From G963665925 sp050596425 (GTDB taxonomy: Bacteria; Bacillota; Clostridia; Peptostreptococcales; Acidaminobacteraceae), in contig NZ_CP192292.1 in assembly GCF_050596425.1 (NCBI RefSeq), positions 1,054,001-1,118,000 on the forward strand: a stretch of 64,000 bases of DNA, written 5' to 3'. The position numbers and the translations under genes were made by a program. Positions 15,646 through 24,338 of this stretch are shown one piece after another; the first letter of the stretch is position 1, and each line of letters opens with the position of its first letter. Under the pieces are notes generated by a model. The model ran no database searches. It was not told the DNA's origin and saw only the letters and a list, made by a program, of their open reading frames with translations.

Positions 15646-17526
15646 ATGGTGAAAAGAACGGTTAAGGTTAATAATGGGCATGGTATTCATGCCCGCCCTG
15701 CAAGTCTAATTACAAAGTCAGCAACCAAGTTTAAATCTAAGGTTGAAATGGTATGTGATTCAAAAAAAATAGACTGTAAAAGTGTTATAGGCATTTTGAG
15801 TTTAGGGGCTAAAAGTGGTTCAGAAATCACAGTTCAGGCAGAAGGTCCCGATGAACTGGAAGCAGTAAAAGCAATCCAAAATCTGTTTGATAGCAACTTT
15901 GGCGAGTGGGTGGAAGTTGTGAAAGGACAAGTTGTACAAAAGGGGATTGCCATAGGTCATGTGAGGTGGATCCAGGAAGAGAGTCATGTTGAAATAACAT
16001 ATGTTGAAGACCCGAAACCAGAGATACAAGCCTTTCAAGATGCTATAGAAACCGCTAGGCAAGATTTGAGTAAGTTGAAGAAGAAAGCATCTATTGAAGC
16101 GGGAGAACACGAAGCGCAAATATTCGAGGCGCATTTGATGATGCTTGATGATCCAAGTCTTATTGAGCCGGTACTGGATCATATAACAAATGAAGGCTTA
16201 AATGCCATCTCAGCCTGTTATAAGGTTTATGGTCAAACCATAGAAATGTTTGAGAATCTTGAAGACGATTACCTGAAGCAAAGGGCAACGGATATTCGAG
16301 ATTTACGAAAAAGACTCATCGGAAATTTAACGGGTGTGGATAAAACAGTCGGATCAGATTCAAGTGTTATATTAGTGGCACATGAAATTACCCCTTCGGA
16401 TACTCTGGAGATGGACAGAAATCTATTGGCAGGGATGTTGATGATGACTGGTGGAGAAACTTCCCATACAGCTATACTTGCCCAGTCACTGGGGATACCG
16501 GCTCTTGTGGGCTGTGGAGACAGCTTAAAGGACATTGAAGATGGCGCACTGGTGGTTCTCGATGGTATGCAGGGGCAAGTGATTGTGAATCCAGATGAAG
16601 CTGTTCTTGACAAATACAAGAAGATGCAGATAGCTTATCAGGAAGAAAAGAACGAATTGAAGCGGTTTATAGGCTTAAAATCTCAGACGCAATCTGGTCA
16701 ATTGGTGGAAATAGCTGCCAATATTGCAGGACCATCTGATTTGATTTCGGTCTTAGAAAATGATGCTGAAGGTGTGGGTCTTTTTAGAACTGAATTCATC
16801 TATATGAACAGGACATCTGCACCCAATTTACAAGAACAGATTGAAATTTACAAGGAGATCCTTGTAGGGCTAGATGGTAAAACCATTATTTTTAGAACCA
16901 TGGATATAGGTGGCGACAAGGAAGTGGATTACTTGGGCATTGAAACAGAGGCCAACCCATTCCTTGGCTACAGAGCCATTAGGTATTGCCTAAAGGAAAA
17001 GGATTTTTTCAAAACACAAATTTCTGCCATTCTACAGGCTGCAGTTCATGGTAAAGCAAAGATTATGTTCCTTATGATTTCTTCAGTGGAAGAGTTCCTT
17101 GAAGCCAAAGGACTTGTTCAAGAAGTTATGAATGAGCTGGACCAGGAAGGTATAGCCTATGACGCATCTGTGCCACTGGGAATTATGATAGAGATTCCAG
17201 CAGCTGCGATCCTAGTTGATGATTTTGCGGAGCACGTGGACTTTTTCAGTATTGGTACAAATGATTTAACCCAATATACCCTGGCTGTTGACAGACAGAA
17301 CAGCCTAATTGCCCACTTATATGATCCTATGCATCCTGCGGTTCTAAGCCTGATTGAAAAAGTGGTGAAGACCGGGAAGAAAACGGACACATGGGTTGGT
17401 ATGTGTGGAAATGCTGCATCAGACCCAAGGATGATTCAAAAGCTTATGGAGTGGGGCATTGATGAAATTTCAGTTTCTCCATCTAAAGTCCTTGAATGTA
17501 GAAAGTATATTCGGACCTTAAAGTAG
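15646..17526 (+). CDS. HPr-Enzyme I fusion of the PTS
   Basis: A 626-residue protein. Residues 1-88 are a complete HPr with phospho-His15 in GIHARPAS and regulatory Ser46 in KSVIGILSLG; the remainder is Enzyme I with the active histidine in GGETSHTAIL, the PEP-binding FRTEFIYM and FRTMDIGGD motifs, and a C-terminal MCGNAASDP. The pair moves phosphate from PEP to EIIA. Unlike FruB- or DhaM-type multiphosphoryl proteins, no EIIA is attached. Being last in the hexitol operon, it looks like a dedicated, co-induced phosphate relay. A hairpin terminator follows. Confidence 0.88.
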   Translation: MVKRTVKVNNGHGIHARPASLITKSATKFKSKVEMVCDSKKIDCKSVIGILSLGAKSGSEITVQAEGPDELEAVKAIQNLFDSNFGEWVEVVKGQVVQKGIAIGHVRWIQEESHVEITYVEDPKPEIQAFQDAIETARQDLSKLKKKASIEAGEHEAQIFEAHLMMLDDPSLIEPVLDHITNEGLNAISACYKVYGQTIEMFENLEDDYLKQRATDIRDLRKRLIGNLTGVDKTVGSDSSVILVAHEITPSDTLEMDRNLLAGMLMMTGGETSHTAILAQSLGIPALVGCGDSLKDIEDGALVVLDGMQGQVIVNPDEAVLDKYKKMQIAYQEEKNELKRFIGLKSQTQSGQLVEIAANIAGPSDLISVLENDAEGVGLFRTEFIYMNRTSAPNLQEQIEIYKEILVGLDGKTIIFRTMDIGGDKEVDYLGIETEANPFLGYRAIRYCLKEKDFFKTQISAILQAAVHGKAKIMFLMISSVEEFLEAKGLVQEVMNELDQEGIAYDASVPLGIMIEIPAAAILVDDFAEHVDFFSIGTNDLTQYTLAVDRQNSLIAHLYDPMHPAVLSLIEKVVKTGKKTDTWVGMCGNAASDPRMIQKLMEWGIDEISVSPSKVLECRKYIRTLK

Positions 17527-17585
17527 TTTTTACACATTAAGTAAATACCATTCTCTCTCAAATGGTCATATAAAGTCAATCAAGG

Positions 17586-17617
17586 CAGGTGCTGATCTAT
17601 TGATCGGTGCCTGTTTT
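17586..17617 (+). terminator. Terminator of the hexitol PTS operon
   Basis: GCAGGTGC-T-GATC pairs through GATC-G-GTGCCTG around a TATT loop, then TTTT. Several wobble pairs make it moderate rather than strong. Confidence 0.6.
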
Positions 17618-17719
17618 GATTTATTAGAAGGCCACAGCTTTTGTGTTATAGAAATGAATTTTTAGGCCTATGACTGGAATAAGAATGTATAAATCCGAAA
17701 GAATGAATATACGAAGTGA

Positions 17720-17773
17720 TTGTTAACCTGATGATTCTAACGGGTTGACGATTTGTGATCTTAAATGTATCAT
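17720..17773 (+). promoter_or_regulatory. BirA-type biotin operator overlapping the bioA promoter
   Basis: TTGTTAACC (17720-17728), 14-base spacer, GGTTGACGA (17743-17751): the first half matches the Firmicute BirA half-site TTGTTAACC exactly, the second matches GGTTAACAA at seven of nine. A -35 TTGACG (17745-17750) sits inside the right half-site, with -10 TATCAT (17768-17773) after a 17-base spacer. BirA binding would block RNA polymerase, fitting biotin repression of the gene downstream. Confidence 0.82.
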
Positions 17774-17861
17774 AGTCATGATAAGACATTTATATTATGG
17801 ATGGAATAGCCTTAATTCAGAAGGCAGAGGTCGCAAAAGATAAGAGAGTCAGGAGATACTT

Positions 17862-19052
17862 ATGATCTGGTACCCATACACACAAATGAAAACAATGGCA
17901 CCCCCCATAAAAATCACAGGCGCAAAGGGCGTTTATCTTCACACGGAAAATGGAAAGCTTATTGATACAACCACTTCATGGTGGAGTGTGATACATGGGT
18001 ATAATAACGAGGAAATTAATGAAGCCTTAAAAGCACAGGTCGATAAATTTGCCCACGTTATGCTAGGTGGACTCAATCACGATCCCGTTATAAAATTGTC
18101 CAAAAAACTTGTTGAAATGCTTCCAAGTTCACTCAACCACTGTTTCTATTCAGATTCAGGCAGTGTTGGTGTGGAAGTGGCTCTAAAAATGGCGGTTCAG
18201 TATTACTTCAATAAGGGTCAGGCCTCTAAAAAAGGGTTTGCTGCCCTTGAATATGCCTATCATGGTGATACATTTAAAACTATGGCTGTTGGGGACGATG
18301 AGGACTATCATTTGGCTTTTCCTGAAAAAGAGGGAATATACCATATTCCGCCTGAAAGCGAGGCCCTTGAAGCCCTCTTAGTGGAAAAGCATGCTGAAAT
18401 TGCAGCCTTTATAGTTGAGCCCCTCCTACAAGGCGCTGGTGGCATGCGTATGTACGACATTGCTTTTTTAGAAGACGCTAAGGCGATATGCTCAAAATAC
18501 GACGTACTCTTAATTTTTGATGAGGTGGCAACAGGGTTTGGCAGAACAGGCCACCGATTTGTCAGCGATGTGGTATGTCCTGATATTTTAGTGCTGGGCA
18601 AGGCATTGACAGCAGGATATATAGGACATGCTGTAACGATTGCAAGTGACAAGGTTTTTGACGGGTTTTATTCAGATAAGCCAGAGCATGCCTTTATGCA
18701 TGGACCAACATTTATGGGCAACCCCTTAGCCTGTACAGTGGCTCTTAAGTCCATAGAGATATTTGAGCGAGAGAACTATATGCAAAAAATTAAAAGCATA
18801 GAATCTCAGTTGAAAGAAGCTTTTAAAGATTTTAAATCAGACAAAGTCAAAGAGGTTCGTATAATGGGTGGTTGTTTATGCCTAGAGGTCTATGACAATA
18901 AGGATTTAAAGGGTTTTTCCCAGTATGCACTTAATCACGGCATTCACAGTCGACCATTTATTAATTATATATATGGCATGTTTCCCTACATCATAAAGGA
19001 AGAAGAACTAAGCCATGTGTGTGGTGTATATAAACAGTGGTTCGCCGAATAA
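17862..19052 (+). CDS. bioA: Adenosylmethionine-8-amino-7-oxononanoate aminotransferase
   Basis: A 396-residue class III PLP aminotransferase of biotin synthesis, converting 7-keto-8-aminopelargonate to 7,8-diaminopelargonate with S-adenosylmethionine as donor. Recognisable stretches are WYPYTQM at the N-terminus, TTTSWWSVIHGY, the SDSGSVGVEVALKMA region and the PLP lysine in ILVLGKALTAGYIG. Length is slightly short of the usual 420-450. The start has GTCAGGAGAT upstream. It stands alone rather than in a bio cluster, but the BirA-type operator upstream supports the assignment. Confidence 0.93.
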   Translation: MIWYPYTQMKTMAPPIKITGAKGVYLHTENGKLIDTTTSWWSVIHGYNNEEINEALKAQVDKFAHVMLGGLNHDPVIKLSKKLVEMLPSSLNHCFYSDSGSVGVEVALKMAVQYYFNKGQASKKGFAALEYAYHGDTFKTMAVGDDEDYHLAFPEKEGIYHIPPESEALEALLVEKHAEIAAFIVEPLLQGAGGMRMYDIAFLEDAKAICSKYDVLLIFDEVATGFGRTGHRFVSDVVCPDILVLGKALTAGYIGHAVTIASDKVFDGFYSDKPEHAFMHGPTFMGNPLACTVALKSIEIFERENYMQKIKSIESQLKEAFKDFKSDKVKEVRIMGGCLCLEVYDNKDLKGFSQYALNHGIHSRPFINYIYGMFPYIIKEEELSHVCGVYKQWFAE

Positions 19053-19307
19053 GATGAATGATAATAACCATGTCAATATCACTAATACGAGGGCTTAAGC
19101 AAATACTTAAAAAAATTTCTTTTAGAAGAAAATTGGGAATTGTTAAAAGAGTTAAATATATAACAGAACCTTAATCTAAGGTTCATACTTTTGTAATTGT
19201 AATGATTATTGTCTGGTGGTACTATATGCATGTTGAGTGTTGCAAAAGTATTATACAAGCTTGAAACAGATTATTTATTCCCCCTTTATCATATTCAAGC
19301 CCCTTAC
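19053..19307. other. Intergenic stretch after bioA, no gene seen
   Basis: A+T-rich DNA with stop codons in all frames that I followed. GAACCTTA-ATC-TAAGGTTC (19167-19185) is a clean hairpin followed by a mixed T-rich tract and could end the bioA transcript. Confidence 0.5.
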
Positions 19308-19344
19308 AGATGTTTCTGACCGAAAAAGAAACATCTTTTTTTTT
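19308..19344 (+). terminator. Rho-independent terminator preceding element L2
   Basis: AGATGTTTCT (19308-19317) pairs perfectly with AGAAACATCT (19327-19336) and is followed by nine T residues. No gene immediately precedes it, so what it ends is unclear; element L2 starts on its T-run. Confidence 0.85.
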
Positions 19345-19479
19345 ACGCGAAAAGCAAAGAAATGCAGTTAAAATCAAAAGCCCAGGGATCTGAGAGTTCA
19401 CTCTCAAGTCCCTGGGCTTTTGATTTTAACTATCTGTCGCGCAAGGCGACAGAAGCAATCGCAGATTGCTCTGTACTTA
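19345..19479 (+). repeat. Terminator-associated multi-hairpin element, copy L2
   Basis: The second copy of the 7.2 kb element, starting ACGCGAAA on a terminator T-run. The 23-bp stem (19366-19388 with 19409-19431) is fully paired although it differs from L1 at three base pairs plus one G-T to G-C change, each altered on both sides. The inner TGAGAG-TTCA-CTCTCA hairpin is identical. CTGTCGC-GCAAG-GCGACAG follows perfectly, then ACAGAAGCAATC/GATTGCTCTGT, again sharing ACAG. It is single copy here, with no tandem expansion. Confidence 0.85.
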
Positions 19480-19554
19480 TAAATATTGCTCTGTATTTAC
19501 TTTGATATTTAATATGCTCAAACCAATATCGAGAAAAAAGTTGATGAGTTGCCC

Positions 19555-19579
19555 CCTAACCAAAGTTAGGTTGTTTTTT
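19555..19579 (+). terminator. Short terminator-like hairpin
   Basis: CCTAAC-CAAA-GTTAGG followed by TTGTTTTTT. The same CCTAAC/GTTAGG core recurs at 27540-27559 upstream of the oppA-like gene. Confidence 0.65.
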
Positions 19580-19643
19580 AGTGCATAAACTGTATTCTAT
19601 GAAGAGCTGGTCTAAAGATGGATTTAATTAAGGAGCAATCAAG

Positions 19644-19948
19644 CTGAGAGATGCTAAAAATAAGTATTTACAAGCCTATAAAATCTATTCTTGGTATGAA
19701 ATCGGTGAAATGTCCCTAGATTATGAGCAGGAAATCATTATAGAAAACAGAAGTTATTATAAATGCACAGATGTTAAATGACTGTATTGACAGACACTTC
19801 AGTGATTTTGACTGTGTCCGTTGAAGCGCTAGGTCCGTATGGGGGTTGTCTTGATTTCAAAACATTCAAATACACACTTGTAAAACAAGAAGAGAACAAT
19901 TGGGTGTTTAATGATTTTTATATATTGAGACTTATGCAAGGGACGTAA
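19644..19948 (+). pseudogene. Decayed small protein gene (remnant)
   Basis: Two coding-like fragments lie in different frames. The first, 19644-19781, ends YYKCTDVK then stop; the second, 19829-19948, reads from LGPYGGCLDF to LRLMQGT then stop. About 45 bases between them lack a continuous frame. AAGGAG (19630-19635) precedes the first fragment but no normal start codon follows. The pieces look like the middle and end of a small secreted protein broken by indels. I cannot name the family. Confidence 0.5.
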
Positions 19949-19977
19949 TTTCGTAATGGTAAAAAGGAGGCAAAAGG

Positions 19978-20520
19978 GTGAAAAGAATAAAGCTGCGACC
20001 ATTTAAAGAATCAGACTGGCAAGATCTCCATGAATACTTGTCAAACCCGGACGTTGTTAAGTATGAACCCTATTCTGTACACACCAAAGAGGAAAGTTTA
20101 GAATGTGCACGCGATAGATCAAAAAGTGATGCTTTTTATGCTATTGAGGAAAAATCACTTGGAAAAGTGATTGGAAATTTATATATGGCTCCGTTTGGTC
20201 CTAAGGATTACAAGACTTGGATGATTGGATATGTTCTAGGGGAAAATTACTGGAAGAAAGGCTATGCCAGTGAAGCTGTCCAGCTATTATTAAAAGAACT
20301 CTTTATGGAGAAAAATGTCCATAGGGTGATCGCAATGTGTAACACACAAAACGTAGCCTCATGGAAATTGCTTGAGAACAATGGTTTTAGAAGAGAAGGC
20401 GCCTTTAAAAAAATCGCCTATTTCTCAAAAGATGAGAGTGGTCAGCCCAATTGGCATGATTCATATATGTATGCCATGCTTTATGAGGAATGGGAAAAGA
20501 TAGACGAGGGGATAAAATGA
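19978..20520 (+). CDS. GNAT acetyltransferase, RimJ/RimL type
   Basis: A 180-residue GNAT-fold protein (KLRPFKESDWQDLHEYLS at the start; GYVLGENYWKKGYASEAV is the acetyl-CoA-binding region; NVASWKLLENNGFRREG near the end). Members acetylate ribosomal proteins, antibiotics or small amines, and the substrate here is unknown. Start is GTG 19978 after AAAAAGGAGG. The stop overlaps the next gene's start by four bases (ATGA), so both are translated together. Confidence 0.85.
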   Translation: MKRIKLRPFKESDWQDLHEYLSNPDVVKYEPYSVHTKEESLECARDRSKSDAFYAIEEKSLGKVIGNLYMAPFGPKDYKTWMIGYVLGENYWKKGYASEAVQLLLKELFMEKNVHRVIAMCNTQNVASWKLLENNGFRREGAFKKIAYFSKDESGQPNWHDSYMYAMLYEEWEKIDEGIK

Positions 20521-20936
20521 AACAATCAATTGTACACATTGCCTTGGTGGTAAAGGATTATGATGAGGCCATTGAGTTCTACACAAAAACACTGAACTTC
20601 GAGTTAATTGAAGACACCTATCAGCCAGAACAAGACAAAAGGTGGGTTGTGGTTGCCCCTCCTGGATCAAGTGGGACAACAATTTTACTTGCAAAAGCAT
20701 CGAAGCCAGAACAAGAAAAGACCATTGGCAATCAAACAGGGGGCAGAGTATTCCTCTTTCTAAACACAGATGACTTCTGGAGGGACTACAATGACATGAT
20801 GACAAAGGGGGTCGAATTTGTAAGAGAACCCAAGCGTGCCGAATATGGAATGGTTGCTGTTTTCAAGGATTTATACGGAAATCTATGGGACTTACTTCAG
20901 TTAAATGAGGATCATCCCTTGAGTCAGAGAAAATAA
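20517..20936 (+). CDS. VOC-family (glyoxalase/bleomycin-resistance-like) protein
   Basis: A 139-residue protein with one vicinal-oxygen-chelate domain: VHIALVVKDYDEAIEFYTKTL at the N-terminus gives the first metal histidine, and GNLWDLLQ at the C-terminus the last acidic ligand. Such proteins act as lyases, isomerases, dioxygenases or drug-binding proteins. Start ATG 20517 overlaps the previous stop. The GNAT-VOC pair hints at detoxification or resistance, but no substrate can be read. Confidence 0.82.
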   Translation: MKQSIVHIALVVKDYDEAIEFYTKTLNFELIEDTYQPEQDKRWVVVAPPGSSGTTILLAKASKPEQEKTIGNQTGGRVFLFLNTDDFWRDYNDMMTKGVEFVREPKRAEYGMVAVFKDLYGNLWDLLQLNEDHPLSQRK

Positions 20937-21277
20937 GGACACCCCACTGGTCAGTGTTTTGAGAAGGGAGGAGATAAAATGACGCTTAAAAGGCTAGAGG
21001 ATATGATTTCAAATGAAAAATACAGCGAAGCTGTGGCCTATATAGAAGCGGATATGGTGGAGGTTTTATCAAATCATAATTTGTTCGTAACTATTCAGAC
21101 AGGTGAAAATATCTAGGATATTTACTATTGGATTTTCGTACTTTTATACTCTGCTCCGCAAAGAAAAATAGCCTGTTTTTTTCTTTTAAAATCCAGTTGT
21201 AACTATTGAAAATACTGGATTTTAACCTCATTTTATGCTATAATATAAGTAGCTAAAAAAAGAGAGGAGATAGCAGC

Positions 21278-22879
21278 ATGAATAACGATTTTTCTTCAAA
21301 AACAACTAAAGAGCTAATGGATAAAATTAACACACTTACCGCTGCTGTTGAATCTTTAACGACGACAATCAACAATCAAACCGACACAATCAACAATCAA
21401 ACCGACACAATCAACAATCAAACTGACACAATCAACAATCAAACTGACACAATCAACAATCAAACTGACACAATCAACAATCAAACTGATATTATTAATA
21501 GTCTGATAGCCACTAATGCTGAGCAAGCAGAAACCATCAAGACCTTGAAGGAAAGCCTCAATAAAAACAGCAATAACAGTTCTAAACCTCCTTCAAGCGA
21601 TGGGCTTAAAAAACCTAAACCAAAGAGTTTACGCAAGCCTTCCGGCAAATCTGCCGGTGCTCAGAAAGGGCACAAAGGCAACGGACTTAAACTTATGAAA
21701 ACTCCTGATGAAACAGTACAGCATTTTCCGAAAGAATGTAATAACTGTCCGTTTAAAAAACAGTGTGATGCATGTCAGGTTTCTGAAACTAGATATAATA
21801 TCGATATCATTATTGATACAAAGGTTACAGCTCATCAGGTAATGACATGTGAATGTTCCTATAGAAACAATGAAGTCATATCTGGTGTGTTTCCAGAGTC
21901 TATCAAAGGGCGTGTTCAGTATGGTGACAATTTGAAAGCGCTTGCTGTTACACTAAATACTGCTGGTATGGTAGGCATCAAACGTACTCATGATATTTTA
22001 AGCGCAGTATTCAATCTGCCCATTAGTACAGGTACAATTCATTCTATGGTTACCAATGTAAGTGAAAAACTAGAAGATACCGTAAATCTTATTCGTGACA
22101 AGGTCAAGTCACTAGATCTTGCTCATTTTGATGAAACAGGTTTACGTGTAGATAAAAAACTTCACTGGGTTCATAATGCTTCAAATACCCACTTCACTTA
22201 TTTGACAGTAGAAGAAAAGCGGGGATCAATAGGGATGGACTCAAGTGGTATCCTCCCTGAGTTTAAAGGTATAGCGATACATGACTTTTGGAAACCGTAT
22301 TTTACATATAAAAACGTTGATCATGGAATCTGCAATGCACACCTATTAAGGGAACTGACTGGTGTAATAGAAAATTATCCAGAACAGATATGGGCTGAAA
22401 ATATGATCAATCTGCTTCTTGAGATGAAAAATCTAAAGGATACCTTAAAGAATGATGGTTATACAACTTTAAGCGAGTATCAATTGAAATATTTCAATTC
22501 AAAATACGATGCCATCGTAGAAGAAGCCATAAAGGCGAATCCAATACCTGATAAACCTAAAGGTAAACGTGGTCGCCATAAAAAAGGTAAAATCAGAGCT
22601 TTGATTGAACGCTTTGCATCCCACAAGGGGGAAGTCTGTCTATTTATAAATGACTTCAATGTTCCCTTTGATAATAACCAAGCAGAGCGTGATGTCCGAA
22701 TGATTAAAGTGAAACAAAAGGTATCAGGAACTTTCAGAACCAAAGAAGGTGCAGATACTTTTGTAAGAATTATGTCTTATCTAGGAACTATGGCTAAGCA
22801 TGGTATCAATTCATATACTGCGATTAAATCTGCTTTAAAAGGTCAATCAATGGATTTTCTTAAAGCTGTGACTGAATAG
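21278..22879 (+). CDS. IS66-family transposase
   Basis: A 533-residue transposase (TnpC type). An N-terminal coiled coil holds six exact seven-residue repeats (residues 30-71). Next come the linker NSSKPPSSDGLKKPKPK, a cysteine-rich zinc-finger region (CNNCPFKKQCDAC), and the catalytic core with acidic residues in AHFDETGL, AIHDFWKPYF and the final DNNQAERDVRMIKVKQKVSG. Start ATG follows GAGAGGAGA, and TATAAT near 21239 can serve as -10. The stop lies within the right terminal repeat. Complete and probably functional. Confidence 0.95.
   Translation: MNNDFSSKTTKELMDKINTLTAAVESLTTTINNQTDTINNQTDTINNQTDTINNQTDTINNQTDTINNQTDIINSLIATNAEQAETIKTLKESLNKNSNNSSKPPSSDGLKKPKPKSLRKPSGKSAGAQKGHKGNGLKLMKTPDETVQHFPKECNNCPFKKQCDACQVSETRYNIDIIIDTKVTAHQVMTCECSYRNNEVISGVFPESIKGRVQYGDNLKALAVTLNTAGMVGIKRTHDILSAVFNLPISTGTIHSMVTNVSEKLEDTVNLIRDKVKSLDLAHFDETGLRVDKKLHWVHNASNTHFTYLTVEEKRGSIGMDSSGILPEFKGIAIHDFWKPYFTYKNVDHGICNAHLLRELTGVIENYPEQIWAENMINLLLEMKNLKDTLKNDGYTTLSEYQLKYFNSKYDAIVEEAIKANPIPDKPKGKRGRHKKGKIRALIERFASHKGEVCLFINDFNVPFDNNQAERDVRMIKVKQKVSGTFRTKEGADTFVRIMSYLGTMAKHGINSYTAIKSALKGQSMDFLKAVTE
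21365..21490 (+). repeat. Six tandem 21-bp repeats inside the transposase gene
   Basis: The unit ACAATCAACAATCAAACYGAC occurs six times in frame, encoding TINNQTD heptads in the coiled coil. Units are identical apart from ACC/ACT in the sixth codon and GAC/GAT at the end. This fits recent slippage expansion that lengthens the coil by whole heptads. Confidence 0.92.
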
Positions 22880-24338
22880 TTACATTTGTTCAAGACATTC
22901 AGAATGTTAAACAAGATACCAGAGGGCTATTTCACATCAAGTATGTCAGTATTAATCTATGCAGCTCTTTCCTTTGCTTGTGGGAATAATAGAGGACTAA
23001 TTTTGATGATTGAAAAAGTCATTGTGGAAAATTTCCAATCAAGTGATGAAGAAGTGTTCTATTACGCAATAAAGGCAATAAGCAGCACATCGCAAGATGT
23101 TGGGCTAAGAATCGATCTTGTTAAAAAAGCTCTTGAAAGGGTGGATTCAGATACGAGTGCAATGATTTTAGCCTATGCCCATCTTGTTTATGCACAATTA
23201 TTGACTACGGCGTGTGATTATATAAAGGCAGAAATAGAATATAAATATGCCGTGAAAAAATTTGGACAAAGCAAGGCTTATTTTCTAGAAACAATGACAT
23301 TTACAAACTACGCCATTTTTAATAATTTGAAGGGCAAACATAAAAAAGTTATAAGAGAATCCAGGCAGTTTCTTAATGAAAAAGGAACTATTTTTGAAAA
23401 CTTCAACAAATACAATTGTATGGTAGAGATGGTTCTCGGAGCTGCCTATAAAAATATTGGTAAAGTAGCAATTGCAAAAAAGACATTGGAATCAGCCATG
23501 AGAGACATTTACAAATTAGAACTGGTTCATATGTATGCCTATCCATTCTATGAGTTGTTTGAATGTCTTATTATAATGCATTCAAATGACGAAATCATGA
23601 AACATGTCGAGACTTTTACACAAGCAGTATCGCAACTCAATGACGAGAATATTAGTCTATTTATCCACTATACCGATATATACTTAGCCCTAAAATACGA
23701 TAAGATACCTGAGAAATCTGACATTGAGGCTTTTGAAATTGCGTGTTCATATGCTAACGACAGTGGCATGATAAATTATTTGGAGTTGGCGCTGGAGTTA
23801 AAATTGCTAAACTTATCGGACCTATTCAATATTGATGATTTAAGAAAAAAGTATGAACGTTCAAATTATATGGAGTTAAAACTGGAGTCTGCCAAATGCA
23901 GTGCTTTGTTTTTAAAATGGTATGATGCAAATGGTTTTATTGATGAAGCTAAAGCCTACTGTTTAGAGTTGCTTGAAAAATGCTTGGACATAGGAAATGT
24001 GTTTTTGTTGATTAAGTATAAGACACTCATAAGAAAGTATATAAAGTATATACCCGAAAAAGTGGCGACCGATGTGGACGAGTTATACCCGGCGTTCAAT
24101 GGAGACTTGATTAATAAAGGCATCTCCAACCCGTATGATCTAACGGAACGCGAACTGGATGTTTTGTCTTTGATAAGCGAAGGAATGAGCAATAAAGATG
24201 TGGCTATGAAGCTTTATATAAGCGTTGGAACAGTAAAGTGGCATTTGAATAATCTATATGGAAAAATGAATGTAAAAAGTCGATATGAAGCTATTGTAAT
24301 AGCCAAAGAAAAAGGAATATTAAATAATAAGCTCAAAT

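Larger units (their letters stand above)
21087..22883 (+). mobile_element. IS66-family insertion sequence (single-ORF type)
   Basis: The element is 1,797 bp, with ends GTAACTATTCAG (21087-21098) and its inverse CTGAATAGTTAC (22872-22883), a 12-bp perfect terminal repeat. It is flanked by an exact 8-bp duplication ATTTGTTC (21079-21086 and 22884-22891), the size typical for IS66. It carries only the large transposase, with no tnpA or tnpB accessory genes, like the ISBst12-type subgroup. Intact ends and duplication suggest a recent insertion. Confidence 0.95.
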
